64,000 nt of DNA from Clostridiales bacterium (GTDB lineage: Bacteria > Bacillota > Clostridia > Oscillospirales > Oscillospiraceae): positions 310,001-374,000 of the forward strand of contig CP107216.1 of the NCBI GenBank assembly GCA_025757645.1, given 5' to 3'. Positions within the stretch are counted from its first letter, which is position 1. The number at the start of each line of letters is the position of its first letter. The notes beneath the pieces were generated by a model. It was not told the DNA's origin. It saw only the letters and a list, made by a program, of their open reading frames with translations, and ran no database searches. The position numbers and the translations under genes were made by a program. This document shows, piece after piece, positions 15,943 through 23,244 of this stretch.

Positions 15943-17070
15943 TTAAAGCGGCAATTCCTCATCGTCCTCCGCCTCCTCCCATGACGCAGATGACGCTTGT
16001 GACGATGCTTGGGGAAGCCGGAAGGTTCCGTCATTCTGTTTCCACAGTGACACAAGTCTCTCGCTCCCGGAGGAACCGTCATAACCGTCAGCACCGTCAT
16101 GCAGCTCCAAAAGCACCAACCGGGCAGCCGCCGTTTTACGATACTCGTAGGTGATTCCCAGAGGCAGCAGCACATCGCTGTAATGGCGGGTCAGATGCTT
16201 GCTGGCGAGGTTGGGCTTCAGCTCCGTATTACCTACGGCGGCAAGCAGCTGGGACACCGTGCCCCGAAACCGCCTATGCGCCAAGAGAAAATCCGCCACC
16301 TGAAAAACAAAGTCCGGGATGCGTTCCTTTCGCAAATCCTTGGCGCTGAGCGCCTCGGTAATCTCCCATCGGACGCCCCGCATCTGCATTTTCAGCTTTT
16401 TCTCCTCCACATCCCGGCCTGTAATGCAGAGGGTGGCGCAATCGCCGAAGCGGTCATCCTTGCGGAGAATCATCCCCGTATCCGCCACGCCCAAAATGCC
16501 TGTGGAGCCGGTCATGTCGTTGAAGATATTGCTGCTGTCCCGCTCCTTTCGGGTGTGATGGACAACGAAGATGCAAATGCCGTGGTCATCGGCGAGCTTT
16601 TTCAGGCCGGACAGATCCTTGTAGTCCTGGGCATAGGCATTGACCTTTGCGGAAGCATTGTCCCGCACCATTTGGAGGGTATCGATGAATATCAGGCCCG
16701 TGGAGGGAAATTCCCGCAGAGCCTCCTCGATCTGCCCCTCCAGCTCCGCGCCCAGCTGCCCGCAGGAAAAGCCGAAGCGGAGATTCTCCGGCGGAGAATC
16801 CGTCAGCTCCTGCATACGCTGCTGAACGCGCCATTCCCGGTCCTCCAAGGCCAGATATACCACATCGGTTTTTCTGGTGGGTAGCCCCCACACTGCCTCG
16901 CCGCGGCTGATTTGCAGGCACAGCCACAGTACCATCCAGCTCTTGCCGATCTTGGAGTCACCCGCTAAAATGGCGAGCCCGTCGGAGAGAACACCGTCGA
17001 TGAGCATTTTGGGGTGGGCAAGAGGTTTGTAATACAGGGTATCGGCATCGATCAGTTGTAGCTTGTTCAT
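15943..17070 (-). CDS. RepA/RecA-fold ATPase, replicative helicase-like (375 aa)
   Basis: An AAA_25/RepA-type P-loop ATPase: Walker A GDSKIGKSW near residue 38 and Walker B LIFIDTLQMV near residue 123, followed by a VVHHTRKE sensor segment; a winged-helix-like C-terminal region starts about residue 245. Such proteins are hexameric helicases or helicase loaders of plasmids and integrative elements and allow autonomous replication after excision. ATG 17,070 is chosen because AAGGTG precedes it; the frame is open to 17,208 but that stretch has no ribosome binding site. It is the first gene of the mobilisation operon, downstream of the 45-bp motif and the palindrome cluster. Confidence 0.82.
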   Translation of the reverse strand: MNKLQLIDADTLYYKPLAHPKMLIDGVLSDGLAILAGDSKIGKSWMVLWLCLQISRGEAVWGLPTRKTDVVYLALEDREWRVQQRMQELTDSPPENLRFGFSCGQLGAELEGQIEEALREFPSTGLIFIDTLQMVRDNASAKVNAYAQDYKDLSGLKKLADDHGICIFVVHHTRKERDSSNIFNDMTGSTGILGVADTGMILRKDDRFGDCATLCITGRDVEEKKLKMQMRGVRWEITEALSAKDLRKERIPDFVFQVADFLLAHRRFRGTVSQLLAAVGNTELKPNLASKHLTRHYSDVLLPLGITYEYRKTAAARLVLLELHDGADGYDGSSGSERLVSLWKQNDGTFRLPQASSQASSASWEEAEDDEELPL

Positions 17071-17321
17071 GTGTTTCACCTTCTTTCTTTCGCTGGTAAT
17101 TGTGTTTTTTGGTTTGGCGCCGTATTTCCGATATCGTTTTTTATATGCCTGCCCCGGGGTCTCCGCGGCGTTGCCGTGCTCGCTCTTTTGCGGTCGTCGC
17201 ACAGTCATATCTGTCTCGGTAACGGCTATTCAGTTATCGAGGTACACGGGGGAAGCTTAGAAGCTCCTCTCACTTTCCCTTTGCCGAATTTTTTTCGGAT
17301 TTTCCCGCTGCTTTTCAAAAT

Positions 17322-17340
17322 TTTTTCTTTTGAGCTGGTA
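17322..17340. repeat. 19-bp repeat, copy 2 (first copy 7,512-7,530)
   Basis: TTTTTCTTTTGAGCTGGTA, identical to the copy in element A, lies 43 bp before the conserved 45-bp motif and upstream of the RepA-like gene. The flanks of the two copies differ, so the 19 bp themselves are conserved. Confidence 0.5.
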
Positions 17341-17382
17341 AATTATAAAAAGCCGAGCTTGTGCAGAGCTTTTTCAAAGTTC

Positions 17383-17427
17383 CCCTCACTTGGTAGGCAG
17401 TGAGAAGGCCGAAAAATTAACCCCCCT
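17383..17427. repeat. Conserved 45-bp cis motif, copy 2 (candidate oriT)
   Basis: Same start (CCCTCACTTGGTAGGC) and end (AAAAATTAACCCCCCT) as 9,765-9,809, with a few changes between. Here it lies upstream of the RepA-like/MobC/relaxase operon, the expected place for an oriT. Similarity to the ICE copy would allow relaxosome sharing. Confidence 0.55.
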
Positions 17428-17444
17428 GAAAAATTTTTTGTTTT

Positions 17445-17579
17445 GGCTCCAAATCGGAGCCATTTTCCTATGCAGGACTGCTCGTGGCTCCGAAATGGAG
17501 CCATTTTTCGTCTATGGCATCAAAATTGATGCCATGTCCATTCCGGATTTCATCGGTGTGGCAGCAAAATTGATGCCAT
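17445..17579. repeat. Cluster of four palindromes next to the 45-bp motif
   Basis: GGCTCCAAATCGGAGCC (17,445-17,461), a second GGCTCC/GGAGCC palindrome near 17,486-17,502, ATGGCATCAA/TTGATGCCAT (17,514-17,535) and an imperfect copy near 17,560-17,579. The pattern matches the palindrome cluster beside the first motif at 9,948-9,998, although the actual sequences differ. Replication-initiator or regulator binding sites are likely. The 565 bp between 17,071 and 17,635 hold no gene. Confidence 0.5.
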
Positions 17580-17581
17580 AA

Positions 17582-17616
17582 AAATAAGCGCCTGCCTCTT
17601 TTCAGAAGCAGACGCT
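17582..17616 (-). terminator. Intrinsic terminator after the small ORF downstream of tnpV
   Basis: On the minus strand AGCGTCTGCTTCT pairs with AGAGGCAGGCGCT (two G-U pairs) across GAAA and is followed by TATTTTT. Confidence 0.75.
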
Positions 17617-17635
17617 CGTTTTTCGTATTCCTTTT

Positions 17636-17788
17636 TTACCGTAGCAGCCGGATCAGCAGCTCATTGATATCCTCGGTGGGCTTGCCGCTTGCTACCAGCT
17701 TGTTCCGAAAGGACAACAGGGCCTTTGTCAGCAGCCGTCGCTCGCCGGCGCAGAGTGCTAACACTCGATTTCTTCTATACTTGAACAT
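17636..17788 (-). CDS. Small basic protein downstream of tnpV (50 aa)
   Basis: ATG 17,788, with GAGGTG five nt upstream, opens a 50-residue frame starting MFKYRRNRVLALCAGERRLL and ending at TAA just before an intrinsic terminator. It follows the TnpV gene by 9 bp, so the two form a small operon. It is basic and predicted helical, with no recognised family. The ribosome binding site, spacing and terminator support it as a real gene; similar short frames accompany tnpV in other Clostridia elements, to my knowledge without assigned function. Confidence 0.55.
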   Translation of the reverse strand: MFKYRRNRVLALCAGERRLLTKALLSFRNKLVASGKPTEDINELLIRLLR

Positions 17789-17797
17789 CACCACACC

Positions 17798-18076
17798 TCA
17801 GCAATAAACCAGCTCAGAAAGGACAACTTCCTCCGCACGGCTGCAGATGCTGTTCATCCGTCCCACCCATTCCATTTGATTCTCGGTCTTCAGCCGCTCA
17901 GTGACACCTTCGGCTTTCTTCATCTGTTCGACCAGCTGATCAAACATTTCTTGTGCAGTGTCGCCGATTTCCTTGAGATGCTCGTCCAGTTTGCCGGTCA
18001 GCAGCATCCCCGTGTAGATGCCGTCTCTGTACTCGCGCAGATACCGCCTGCGCTTTTCTGCGAATCTGTTGTACAT
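17798..18076 (-). CDS. tnpV: TnpV-like transposon protein (92 aa)
   Basis: A short charged protein that resembles TnpV of Tn4451-type mobilisable transposons, with the typical blocks RRRYLREYRDGIYTGMLLTG, KLDEHLKEIGDTAQE and MEWVGRMNSICSRAEE. Its role in that family is not established. ATG 18,076 is chosen because AAAGGAGG precedes it; the frame extends upstream without another good site. It is the last backbone gene before the cargo region begins at about 18.2 kb. Confidence 0.75.
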   Translation of the reverse strand: MYNRFAEKRRRYLREYRDGIYTGMLLTGKLDEHLKEIGDTAQEMFDQLVEQMKKAEGVTERLKTENQMEWVGRMNSICSRAEEVVLSELVYC

Positions 18077-18268
18077 ATTCTTCCTCCTTTTGCGCCCGCC
18101 GTGCGGGTTTCTATCATCATCCACATGATGGCGCAACCCGAAGGAAAAGCCCAATGTGCGAAAAACAGATTTGCAGATTTGACATCATAGAAACTCCCTC
18201 AGAAACGCAGGTTAATATTTGCCAAATTGAAGGGTTTGTATGTCCTTATGACGTTATACCTTGATTGA

Positions 18269-18328
18269 GTTTTCGAACGAAAACATTTGTTGAAATATGT
18301 GGACTTTTTGTGCGGGCTGTGATATAAT
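18269..18328 (+). promoter_or_regulatory. Promoter and palindromic operator upstream of the small HTH gene
   Basis: The palindrome GTTTTCGAACGAAAAC (18,269-18,284) lies just upstream of TGGACT (18,300-18,305), a 17-bp spacer and TATAAT (18,323-18,328). The leader to the gene at 18,411 is about 75 nt. Autoregulation by the HTH protein is plausible. Nothing else is seen between 18,077 and 18,268. Confidence 0.5.
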
Positions 18329-18410
18329 TATCAAAATACAGATTTATATGTTGAAAAGCGGCACTCCCAATACTATTGGCACAAGCAATAAAGTAAATGA
18401 GGTTTGCTAT

Positions 18411-18614
18411 ATGACTGTGAGTTATAAAAAATTATGGAAGCTCTTAATAGACCGAGATCTAAAGAAGAAGGATCTTGAGGAAATGGCTGGCGTTAGTCAT
18501 TATGTAATGAACAAGTTGACACATGGGGATAACGTCACCACTGATGTCCTATGCAAAGTGTGCAAGGCTCTTAATTGCACCGTTGACGACATTATGGAAA
18601 TGATTGACGAGTAG
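18411..18614 (+). CDS. Cro/CI-family HTH regulator (67 aa)
   Basis: A compact XRE-type DNA-binding protein consisting almost only of the five-helix HTH domain (KDLEEMAGVSHYVMNKLTHGDNVTTDVLCKVCKALN). The ATG at 18,411 follows GAGGT; longer in-frame starts back to 18,297 overlap the -10 element and are unlikely. It is the size of the controller (C) proteins of restriction-modification systems. It is followed 64 bp later by a truncated frame with a restriction-nuclease-like motif, so it may be the surviving regulator of a decayed defence locus. It is the first plus-strand cargo gene of element B. Confidence 0.75.
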   Translation: MTVSYKKLWKLLIDRDLKKKDLEEMAGVSHYVMNKLTHGDNVTTDVLCKVCKALNCTVDDIMEMIDE

Positions 18615-18678
18615 CTGTCGCTTTGGGTTTTTCAGTATAGGTATCATCGAATGCTATCGGAAAGTTGGTGAGAAATAA

Positions 18679-19050
18679 ATGCCGTTTGATGCGAGCGTCA
18701 GAGCTTATTTGCGGGCTTACCAAAACGAATACAGAGCTGCTCTTCATGGAGGGCAGCACACAGCCGAGCTTTCTTTTCGCGTCCCTATGCATGAAATGTT
18801 TAGGAGGATAGCGCATGACTTGAACCCGGCAGGTACTTTCGACATCATTCTTGAGCCGAGAAATCAAGGAAGAATGGGGCGGCCTGACTGGAGAATACAG
18901 GATCGCATCTCGCTTGGTGTTTACGGCTATATTGAGGCGAAAGGTCCATCCAACGAGCCGTTCGATACTACCCCGTATAGGGATCAGATTAACCGATATC
19001 TGACGTTAGGGCACAAGCTTATCATTACGGACGGCATTGATTTCGTATAA
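18679..19050 (+). pseudogene. Truncated N-terminal nuclease domain of a restriction-type protein
   Basis: A frame of 123 codons from ATG 18,679 encodes the start of a larger protein. Residues about 65-87 contain GRPDW and then YIEAKGP, the spacing of a PD-(D/E)xK nuclease core as found at the N-terminus of large type II/IIG restriction-methylation proteins. The expected methyltransferase part is absent: the frame stops at 19,050 and the sequence continues, in another frame, as a different protein family. This looks like a deletion junction. The nuclease assignment is by motif only. Confidence 0.5.
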
Positions 19051-19456
19051 AAACGATGTGGATTCCTTCGTTATCGTGTCCAGCGATTCCGATTACTGGG
19101 GATTGATCTCGTCACTGCCAGATGCACATTTCCTTGTTATGATTGAGCGCGAGAAATGCGGACCGGACATGAAGGAAGCCCTTGCTGATTCCGGTATCTT
19201 CTACTGCTATCTGGATGACTTTTATTCCGGCAATAGCGAGGACATCAAAAAGAACGCTTTGTTCAAGGAAATGTACCGCTGGATTGACAACTCCGTTCAC
19301 CTGAATGTCAACGATATGTTTGACGCTGCATTGAGAAATACACGCATTGATATGTCTCCGGCTGAACGGCGGCAATTCTATGAAAAGCACATCAAGCACA
19401 TGACCTTACAGATCGATGAAGACGGCAATGTCGGTATTGAGCTAAAACGAGGATAG
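19037..19456 (+). pseudogene. C-terminal remnant of a NYN/PIN-like RNase protein
   Basis: From about 19,040 the frame reads DVDSFVIVSSDSDYWGLI and onward, the second half of a NYN (LabA/DUF88-like) domain with its conserved SSDSDY motif, then a 70-residue C-terminal region. The first half of the domain, with the first catalytic Asp, is missing because the sequence is fused to the nuclease fragment before it. It overlaps that fragment by 14 bp in a different frame and has no ribosome binding site of its own. Most likely the remnant of a deletion between two genes; expression as a truncated protein cannot be ruled out. Confidence 0.5.
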
Positions 19457-19471
19457 TTTGCATTTGTGAAA

Positions 19472-19513
19472 AACGCCCCCGACACTGTGCCAGACGCACA
19501 GTGCCGGGGGCGT
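19472..19513 (+). terminator. Strong hairpin after the decayed nuclease locus
   Basis: AACGCCCCCG and CACTGTG pair with CACAGTG and CGGGGGCGTT around a short loop. No long T-run follows, but the stem is stable and ends the plus-strand locus. The 200 bp from here to the MarR promoter hold no gene that I can support. Confidence 0.6.
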
Positions 19514-19716
19514 TCCCGTTTCCAGCGATTTATTTTTCTCTCGGCAAGGGGCTGTTCATAAGGTGACACTTTCCATTTTGCGAAGCCGTGAAAATTCGAT
19601 GTGTTCCGTGGAGATGTTCACTGGGCAGCATACGCCGTACACGTTTCCGATAATCACTGATGTAGAATTGATTTGTGTTTAGGAGGACAAAGCGGGAGAT
19701 ATAATGTTAAATGTAG

Positions 19717-19745
19717 TTGCGTGCGCACGCATATTGCGTTATAAT
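19717..19745 (+). promoter_or_regulatory. MarR/MATE promoter with palindromic operator
   Basis: TTGCGT (19,717-19,722), a 17-bp spacer and TATAAT (19,740-19,745). The perfect 14-bp palindrome TGCGTGCGCACGCA (19,718-19,731) overlaps the -35 and spacer, the usual position of a MarR operator. Confidence 0.75.
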
Positions 19746-19770
19746 ACTGGTGGTTAGGAGGAATATATCT

Positions 19771-20220
19771 ATGCAACTATTAAAATGGCTTTCCGTAACA
19801 GACCGATTTTACAAAATCTATTTGGATAAACAGCTTGCCCCCTTTGGAATCAACAACAGCCAATATATGTTTTTGATTAAAATCTGTCGTTCGCCTGGCA
19901 TTTTACAGGATTCTTTAATGGATATGTTTTATGTTCATCCGAGCAATATTGTACGGACAGTTGCGGCATTAGAAAAGCAGGGAATGATTATGCGTTCCCC
20001 AAATGATAAGGATAAGCGGACGTGTAAGCTGTATCCTACGGAACGTGCGCTGTCTGTAATTGATGAGGTGCAGACGGTATGTGAAAAGACAGAAGCTCTT
20101 TTATTGCAAGGTATGAGCGAATCCGAGCAGAACCTTTTTATGGATTTCTTAATACAGGCGGGCAGAAATATCACATCGGAACTCCATATAGAGAAAAAGG
20201 GGGAGGAGTTCAATGACTGA
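19771..20220 (+). CDS. MarR-family transcriptional regulator (149 aa)
   Basis: A winged-helix regulator of the MarR family, with recognition-helix region DMFYVHPSNIVRTVAALEKQG and wing MRSPNDKDKRTCKLY (residues about 50-95) between dimerisation helices. ATG 19,771 follows TAGGAGG; the longer frame from 19,717 covers the promoter and is not used. It overlaps the following MATE transporter gene by 8 bp. Such repressors sense the toxic substrate and release the promoter, so this one probably represses itself and the pump through the palindrome over its promoter. AT-rich compared with the redox cargo that follows, suggesting a separate origin. Confidence 0.85.
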   Translation: MQLLKWLSVTDRFYKIYLDKQLAPFGINNSQYMFLIKICRSPGILQDSLMDMFYVHPSNIVRTVAALEKQGMIMRSPNDKDKRTCKLYPTERALSVIDEVQTVCEKTEALLLQGMSESEQNLFMDFLIQAGRNITSELHIEKKGEEFND

Positions 20221-21574
20221 AAATCCTCTGGGCTATGAAAAAATTCCAAAGCTGTTGAAAAATTTTGCTGTTCCCAGTATTGTGGCGTCTCTTGTCGGCT
20301 CAATCTACAATATTGTGGATCAGATTTTTATTGGTCAAGGGGTCGGTTATTTGGGAAATGCAGCAACCAATGTTGCCTACCCGTTTTCTACCATCTGCCT
20401 TGCCATTGCACTACTGGTCGGAATTGGCAGTGCTTCCCGTGTTTCCCTCTGTCTTGGATGCAAAGAGCCGAAAGCTGCCGCCAAAGCAGCGGGAAATGGT
20501 ATTGTTCTGATGGGAATTTTCGGAATTATTTATTTGCTGGTTGGAGAAACTTTTCTGTCTTTGCTCCTAAAGGCATTTGGGGCAACGACAGATGTATTTC
20601 CATATGCAAAGCAGTATGCCAGCATAACATTGATTGGAATGCCGTTTCTCATTGTAACGAATGGTATGAGCAATTTGATTCGAGCAGATGGAAAACCAAA
20701 GTATTCAATGGTCTGCATGGTTGTGGGAGCTATTATCAATACCATTCTTGACCCCATTTTTATTTTTGTTTGCGATTGGGGAATTGCCGGCGCAGCTTGG
20801 GCAACAGTTATTGGGCAAATTTTTTCCTTCATACTCGCACTCCGTTATCTATGGCGTTTCCAAACAATCCATTTTGAAAAAGAGTCGTTTTTATTGGACA
20901 TCAAAGAAAGCATGAAAATTTGCAGCATGGGAATCAGCAGCAGCTCAAACCAGATTGCAGTTACCGTGATTCAAATCATTCAGTACAATTCGTTGACTTA
21001 TTACGGCGCATTAACAAAATATGGAACGGATATTCCCTTGGCAGCTTGCGGAATTGTTATGAAAACAAATGCCATAATCCTTGCGATTGTTGTAGGAATC
21101 TCGCAAGGGACACAGCCGATTATCGGTTTCAACTATGGAGCAAGGCAATATCATCGGGTACGGGAGGCTTACATGCTTGCAATAAAGTGGAATCTTGTTG
21201 TTTCCACTATTGCTTTTATCGCATTTCAATTTTTCCCGCAATCTATCATTTCACTATTCGGAGACGGGGACGAGCTGTATTTTGAATTTGCTGTTTTGTT
21301 CATGCGTACCTATCTTTTCATGGTGTTGGTAAATGGTGTGCAGTTGCTTTCTTCCAGCTTTTTTACCGCAATAGGAAAATCGTTAAGAGGTGCTCTGTTG
21401 GCATTAACAAGGCAGACCTTTTTCTTGATTCCGCTTACCCTGCTGCTCCCGCTTCGTTTCGGAATTATGGGAGTATTGCTAGCGGGGCCTGTTGCTGATT
21501 TTTCAGCGTTTGTGCTATCTGTTGTCCTGGTGGGTATAGAATTAAAAAAACAAAAAAACTCGCTTATAATTTAA
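20213..21574 (+). CDS. MATE-family multidrug/Na+ efflux transporter (453 aa)
   Basis: An integral membrane protein with about 12 predicted helices and the internal two-fold pattern of MATE pumps: PSIVASLVGSIYNIVDQIFIGQ near the start and ISQGTQPIIGFNYGA at the corresponding place in the second half. Length 453 aa is normal. It exports cationic drugs or metabolites in exchange for Na+ or H+. It is translated from an ATGA-type overlap with the MarR gene, so the two are one unit. It belongs to the same subfamily as the chromosomal pump at 51,166-52,533, but the codon use is AT-rich, which points to acquisition from another Firmicute. Confidence 0.88.
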   Translation: MTENPLGYEKIPKLLKNFAVPSIVASLVGSIYNIVDQIFIGQGVGYLGNAATNVAYPFSTICLAIALLVGIGSASRVSLCLGCKEPKAAAKAAGNGIVLMGIFGIIYLLVGETFLSLLLKAFGATTDVFPYAKQYASITLIGMPFLIVTNGMSNLIRADGKPKYSMVCMVVGAIINTILDPIFIFVCDWGIAGAAWATVIGQIFSFILALRYLWRFQTIHFEKESFLLDIKESMKICSMGISSSSNQIAVTVIQIIQYNSLTYYGALTKYGTDIPLAACGIVMKTNAIILAIVVGISQGTQPIIGFNYGARQYHRVREAYMLAIKWNLVVSTIAFIAFQFFPQSIISLFGDGDELYFEFAVLFMRTYLFMVLVNGVQLLSSSFFTAIGKSLRGALLALTRQTFFLIPLTLLLPLRFGIMGVLLAGPVADFSAFVLSVVLVGIELKKQKNSLII

Positions 21575-21649
21575 GCCATAGCATATAGCTATTATCCACA
21601 GCTACTAAGCAAGTGTTATCAATAATGGATAGTTGAGGAGGCAAGGATA

Positions 21650-22091
21650 ATGCCCAAAGTAATGGAGATCATCGAAAAGGAAACCAAGGGGAAAAGCTAC
21701 CACACATATAAGTATAGTTATGATTCGATTGGTTTACCGTCCATCTCCCGGTACCAAACTTGAGAACTTGACCGTCGGCGTTATACAAGACTATATGGTT
21801 GAAGCGGAAAAACGGATGTTTGCTGAGCTGGTCAGAGACAAGCGTTTGGGGCAAGATGCCTACTTGCCTAAGGATGGTTCCCTTGAATATAAGATTATGA
21901 AATCTGGGCGAGAAGATTTGAGAACACTTCAAAAAATCAAGCACAATTACAGTTGGGTAATCGGTGTTTCTAAGTCTTTTAATCCAGAAAGCTGTCTTGA
22001 CCACACGGGTAAACCGAATTCCAATTACATCGCAGATCTGCCAGTATTCCAAAGGTTTATAATTAAACCTTTTTACGAGTGTCTAGTATAA
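21650..22091 (+). pseudogene. Frameshifted remnant of an unrecognised protein
   Basis: ATG 21,650, with GAGGAGG upstream, opens a frame of 37 codons (MPKVMEIIEKETKGKSYHTY...) that stops at 21,763. A second frame from 21,720 continues for 123 codons with segments DGSLEYKIMKSGRED and WVIGVSKSFNPESC. The two parts look like one gene broken by a frameshift or internal deletion. The DGSLEY and IGVSK segments are loosely like the NurA nuclease family, but this is weak. It separates the efflux pair from the hypB operon. Confidence 0.45.
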
Positions 22092-22120
22092 ACCGATTCA
22101 ATAGGCATTTGCACTTGAAT

Positions 22121-22154
22121 AAAAAATGCACTTGTTCAAAACTGAGCAAGTGCA
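22121..22154 (-). terminator. Intrinsic terminator of the hypB operon
   Basis: On the minus strand TGCACTTGCTCA pairs with TGAACAAGTGCA (one G-U) across a 4-nt loop and is followed by TTTTTT (22,121-22,126). It lies 17 bp after hypB. Confidence 0.85.
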
Positions 22155-22170
22155 GAAATCAATTCGTTTC

Positions 22171-22842
22171 CTATTTACTTTTCCATAGATTCACTTCTTG
22201 ACTGAGCCACTCGCACCATGTGTCGACCCCTTCGCCGGTCTTTGCGGAAATGGGAAATATCTTTAACTCCGGATTTCTCATATGCGCATAAGAAATAACC
22301 TTTTCCAAATCAAAATCAAAATATGGCAGAACGTCAATTTTGTTGATGATAAGTGCGTCGCAGACCTGAAAAATAAGCGGGTATTTCAGCGGCTTGTCAT
22401 GCCCCTCAGGCACGGAAAGGATCATGGCGTTCTTTACCGCGCCCGTATCAAATTCCGCGGGGCACACAAGATTTCCCACATTTTCAAGGATGGCAATATC
22501 CACATTCTGGATTCCCATGCTTCTCAATCCCTGCCGGGTCATGTCGGCGTCAAGGTGACACATGCCGCCGGTGTGGAGCTGAATCGTCCTGATCCCCGTA
22601 TCCGCAATAGCCGCAGCGTCCACGTCCGAGTCGATATCCGCCTCCATAACCGCCATACGGTACTTATTCTTCATGCGGGAAATCGTTTGCTTCAATGTTG
22701 TTGTCTTGCCGCTGCCTGGGGATGACATCAAATTCAGTAGGAAGGTCTTGTTCTCCTTCAGCTCCTGCCTGAGCCTGTTTGCGTCCTGATCATTGTCCGC
22801 AAATACGCTCTGCTTGATCTCTATCACTCGATAATTTTCCAT
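22171..22842 (-). CDS. hypB: HypB-like GTPase/nickel metallochaperone (223 aa)
   Basis: SIMIBI-class GTPase of the HypB family: Walker A SSPGSGKTTT at residues 40-49, the metal/GTP-site motif HTGGMCHLDADM near residue 90, ENVGNLVCPAEFD near 119 and NKID near 166. The N-terminal His-rich or CxxCGC nickel store of some HypB proteins is absent. In hydrogenase maturation HypB, with HypA, inserts nickel into [NiFe] enzymes in the cytoplasm. Here it is the last gene of an operon with an Fe-S protein, a flavin reductase, an alcohol dehydrogenase and HypA, and no hydrogenase gene is in the window, so its metal client is unknown. AGGAGG precedes the ATG. Confidence 0.88.
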   Translation of the reverse strand: MENYRVIEIKQSVFADNDQDANRLRQELKENKTFLLNLMSSPGSGKTTTLKQTISRMKNKYRMAVMEADIDSDVDAAAIADTGIRTIQLHTGGMCHLDADMTRQGLRSMGIQNVDIAILENVGNLVCPAEFDTGAVKNAMILSVPEGHDKPLKYPLIFQVCDALIINKIDVLPYFDFDLEKVISYAHMRNPELKIFPISAKTGEGVDTWCEWLSQEVNLWKSK

Positions 22843-22900
22843 AACAATCTTGTCCTCCTTTTTGCAAAGCTCCCCGAGCGGCCTGCCCGGGGAGCTTCGG

Positions 22901-23242
22901 CTAACAAGCCAGTATCTCTTTAATTAAGAACTCTTTCCCGGAGAGCACGGTATATTCGCTCTCCTGACAACAGGGGCACTGTGCGTCGCAGGTGAAGGGA
23001 TTAAAGACGCTTCCGCAGTTCCGGCACTTTGCTGAGGCTTCTATGATTTCAATCTCCAGTGCGGAGCCTTCCAGCCGGGTCCCCGGTATGGAACGCCTGT
23101 ACACAGCTTTCATCATCTGCGGGACAACGGAAAACGCTTCGCCCACCTGAAGAACCACCTTATCAATTTTCTTAAGGTTCTGTTCTTCGGCGATCCGGTC
23201 AACCTTCTCGACGACGTCTATAATCAGACCCAGCTCGTGCAT
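22901..23242 (-). CDS. hypA: HypA-like nickel/zinc metallochaperone (113 aa)
   Basis: A full-length HypA: the N-terminal nickel ligands Met-His-Glu (MHELGLIIDVVEKV) and a C-terminal zinc-ribbon, CRNC (residues 74-77) and CPCC (92-95). In hydrogenase systems HypA delivers nickel with HypB. It starts 2 bp after the stop of the iron alcohol dehydrogenase and is followed by hypB, giving the pair in a redox operon. A second HypA lies in the chromosomal locus at 57,903-58,274, again beside a flavin reductase. The intact metal ligands suggest a working chaperone. The client could be a remote nickel enzyme or one of the operon enzymes; the latter is speculation. Confidence 0.88.
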   Translation of the reverse strand: MHELGLIIDVVEKVDRIAEEQNLKKIDKVVLQVGEAFSVVPQMMKAVYRRSIPGTRLEGSALEIEIIEASAKCRNCGSVFNPFTCDAQCPCCQESEYTVLSGKEFLIKEILAC

Positions 23243-23244
23243 GT

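Noticed and set aside
22171..23242. hypA/hypB as evidence for a hydrogenase operon
   Set aside because: No hydrogenase large or small subunit and no HypC-F gene is present in the window. The pair sits in a flavin reductase operon closed by its own terminator.
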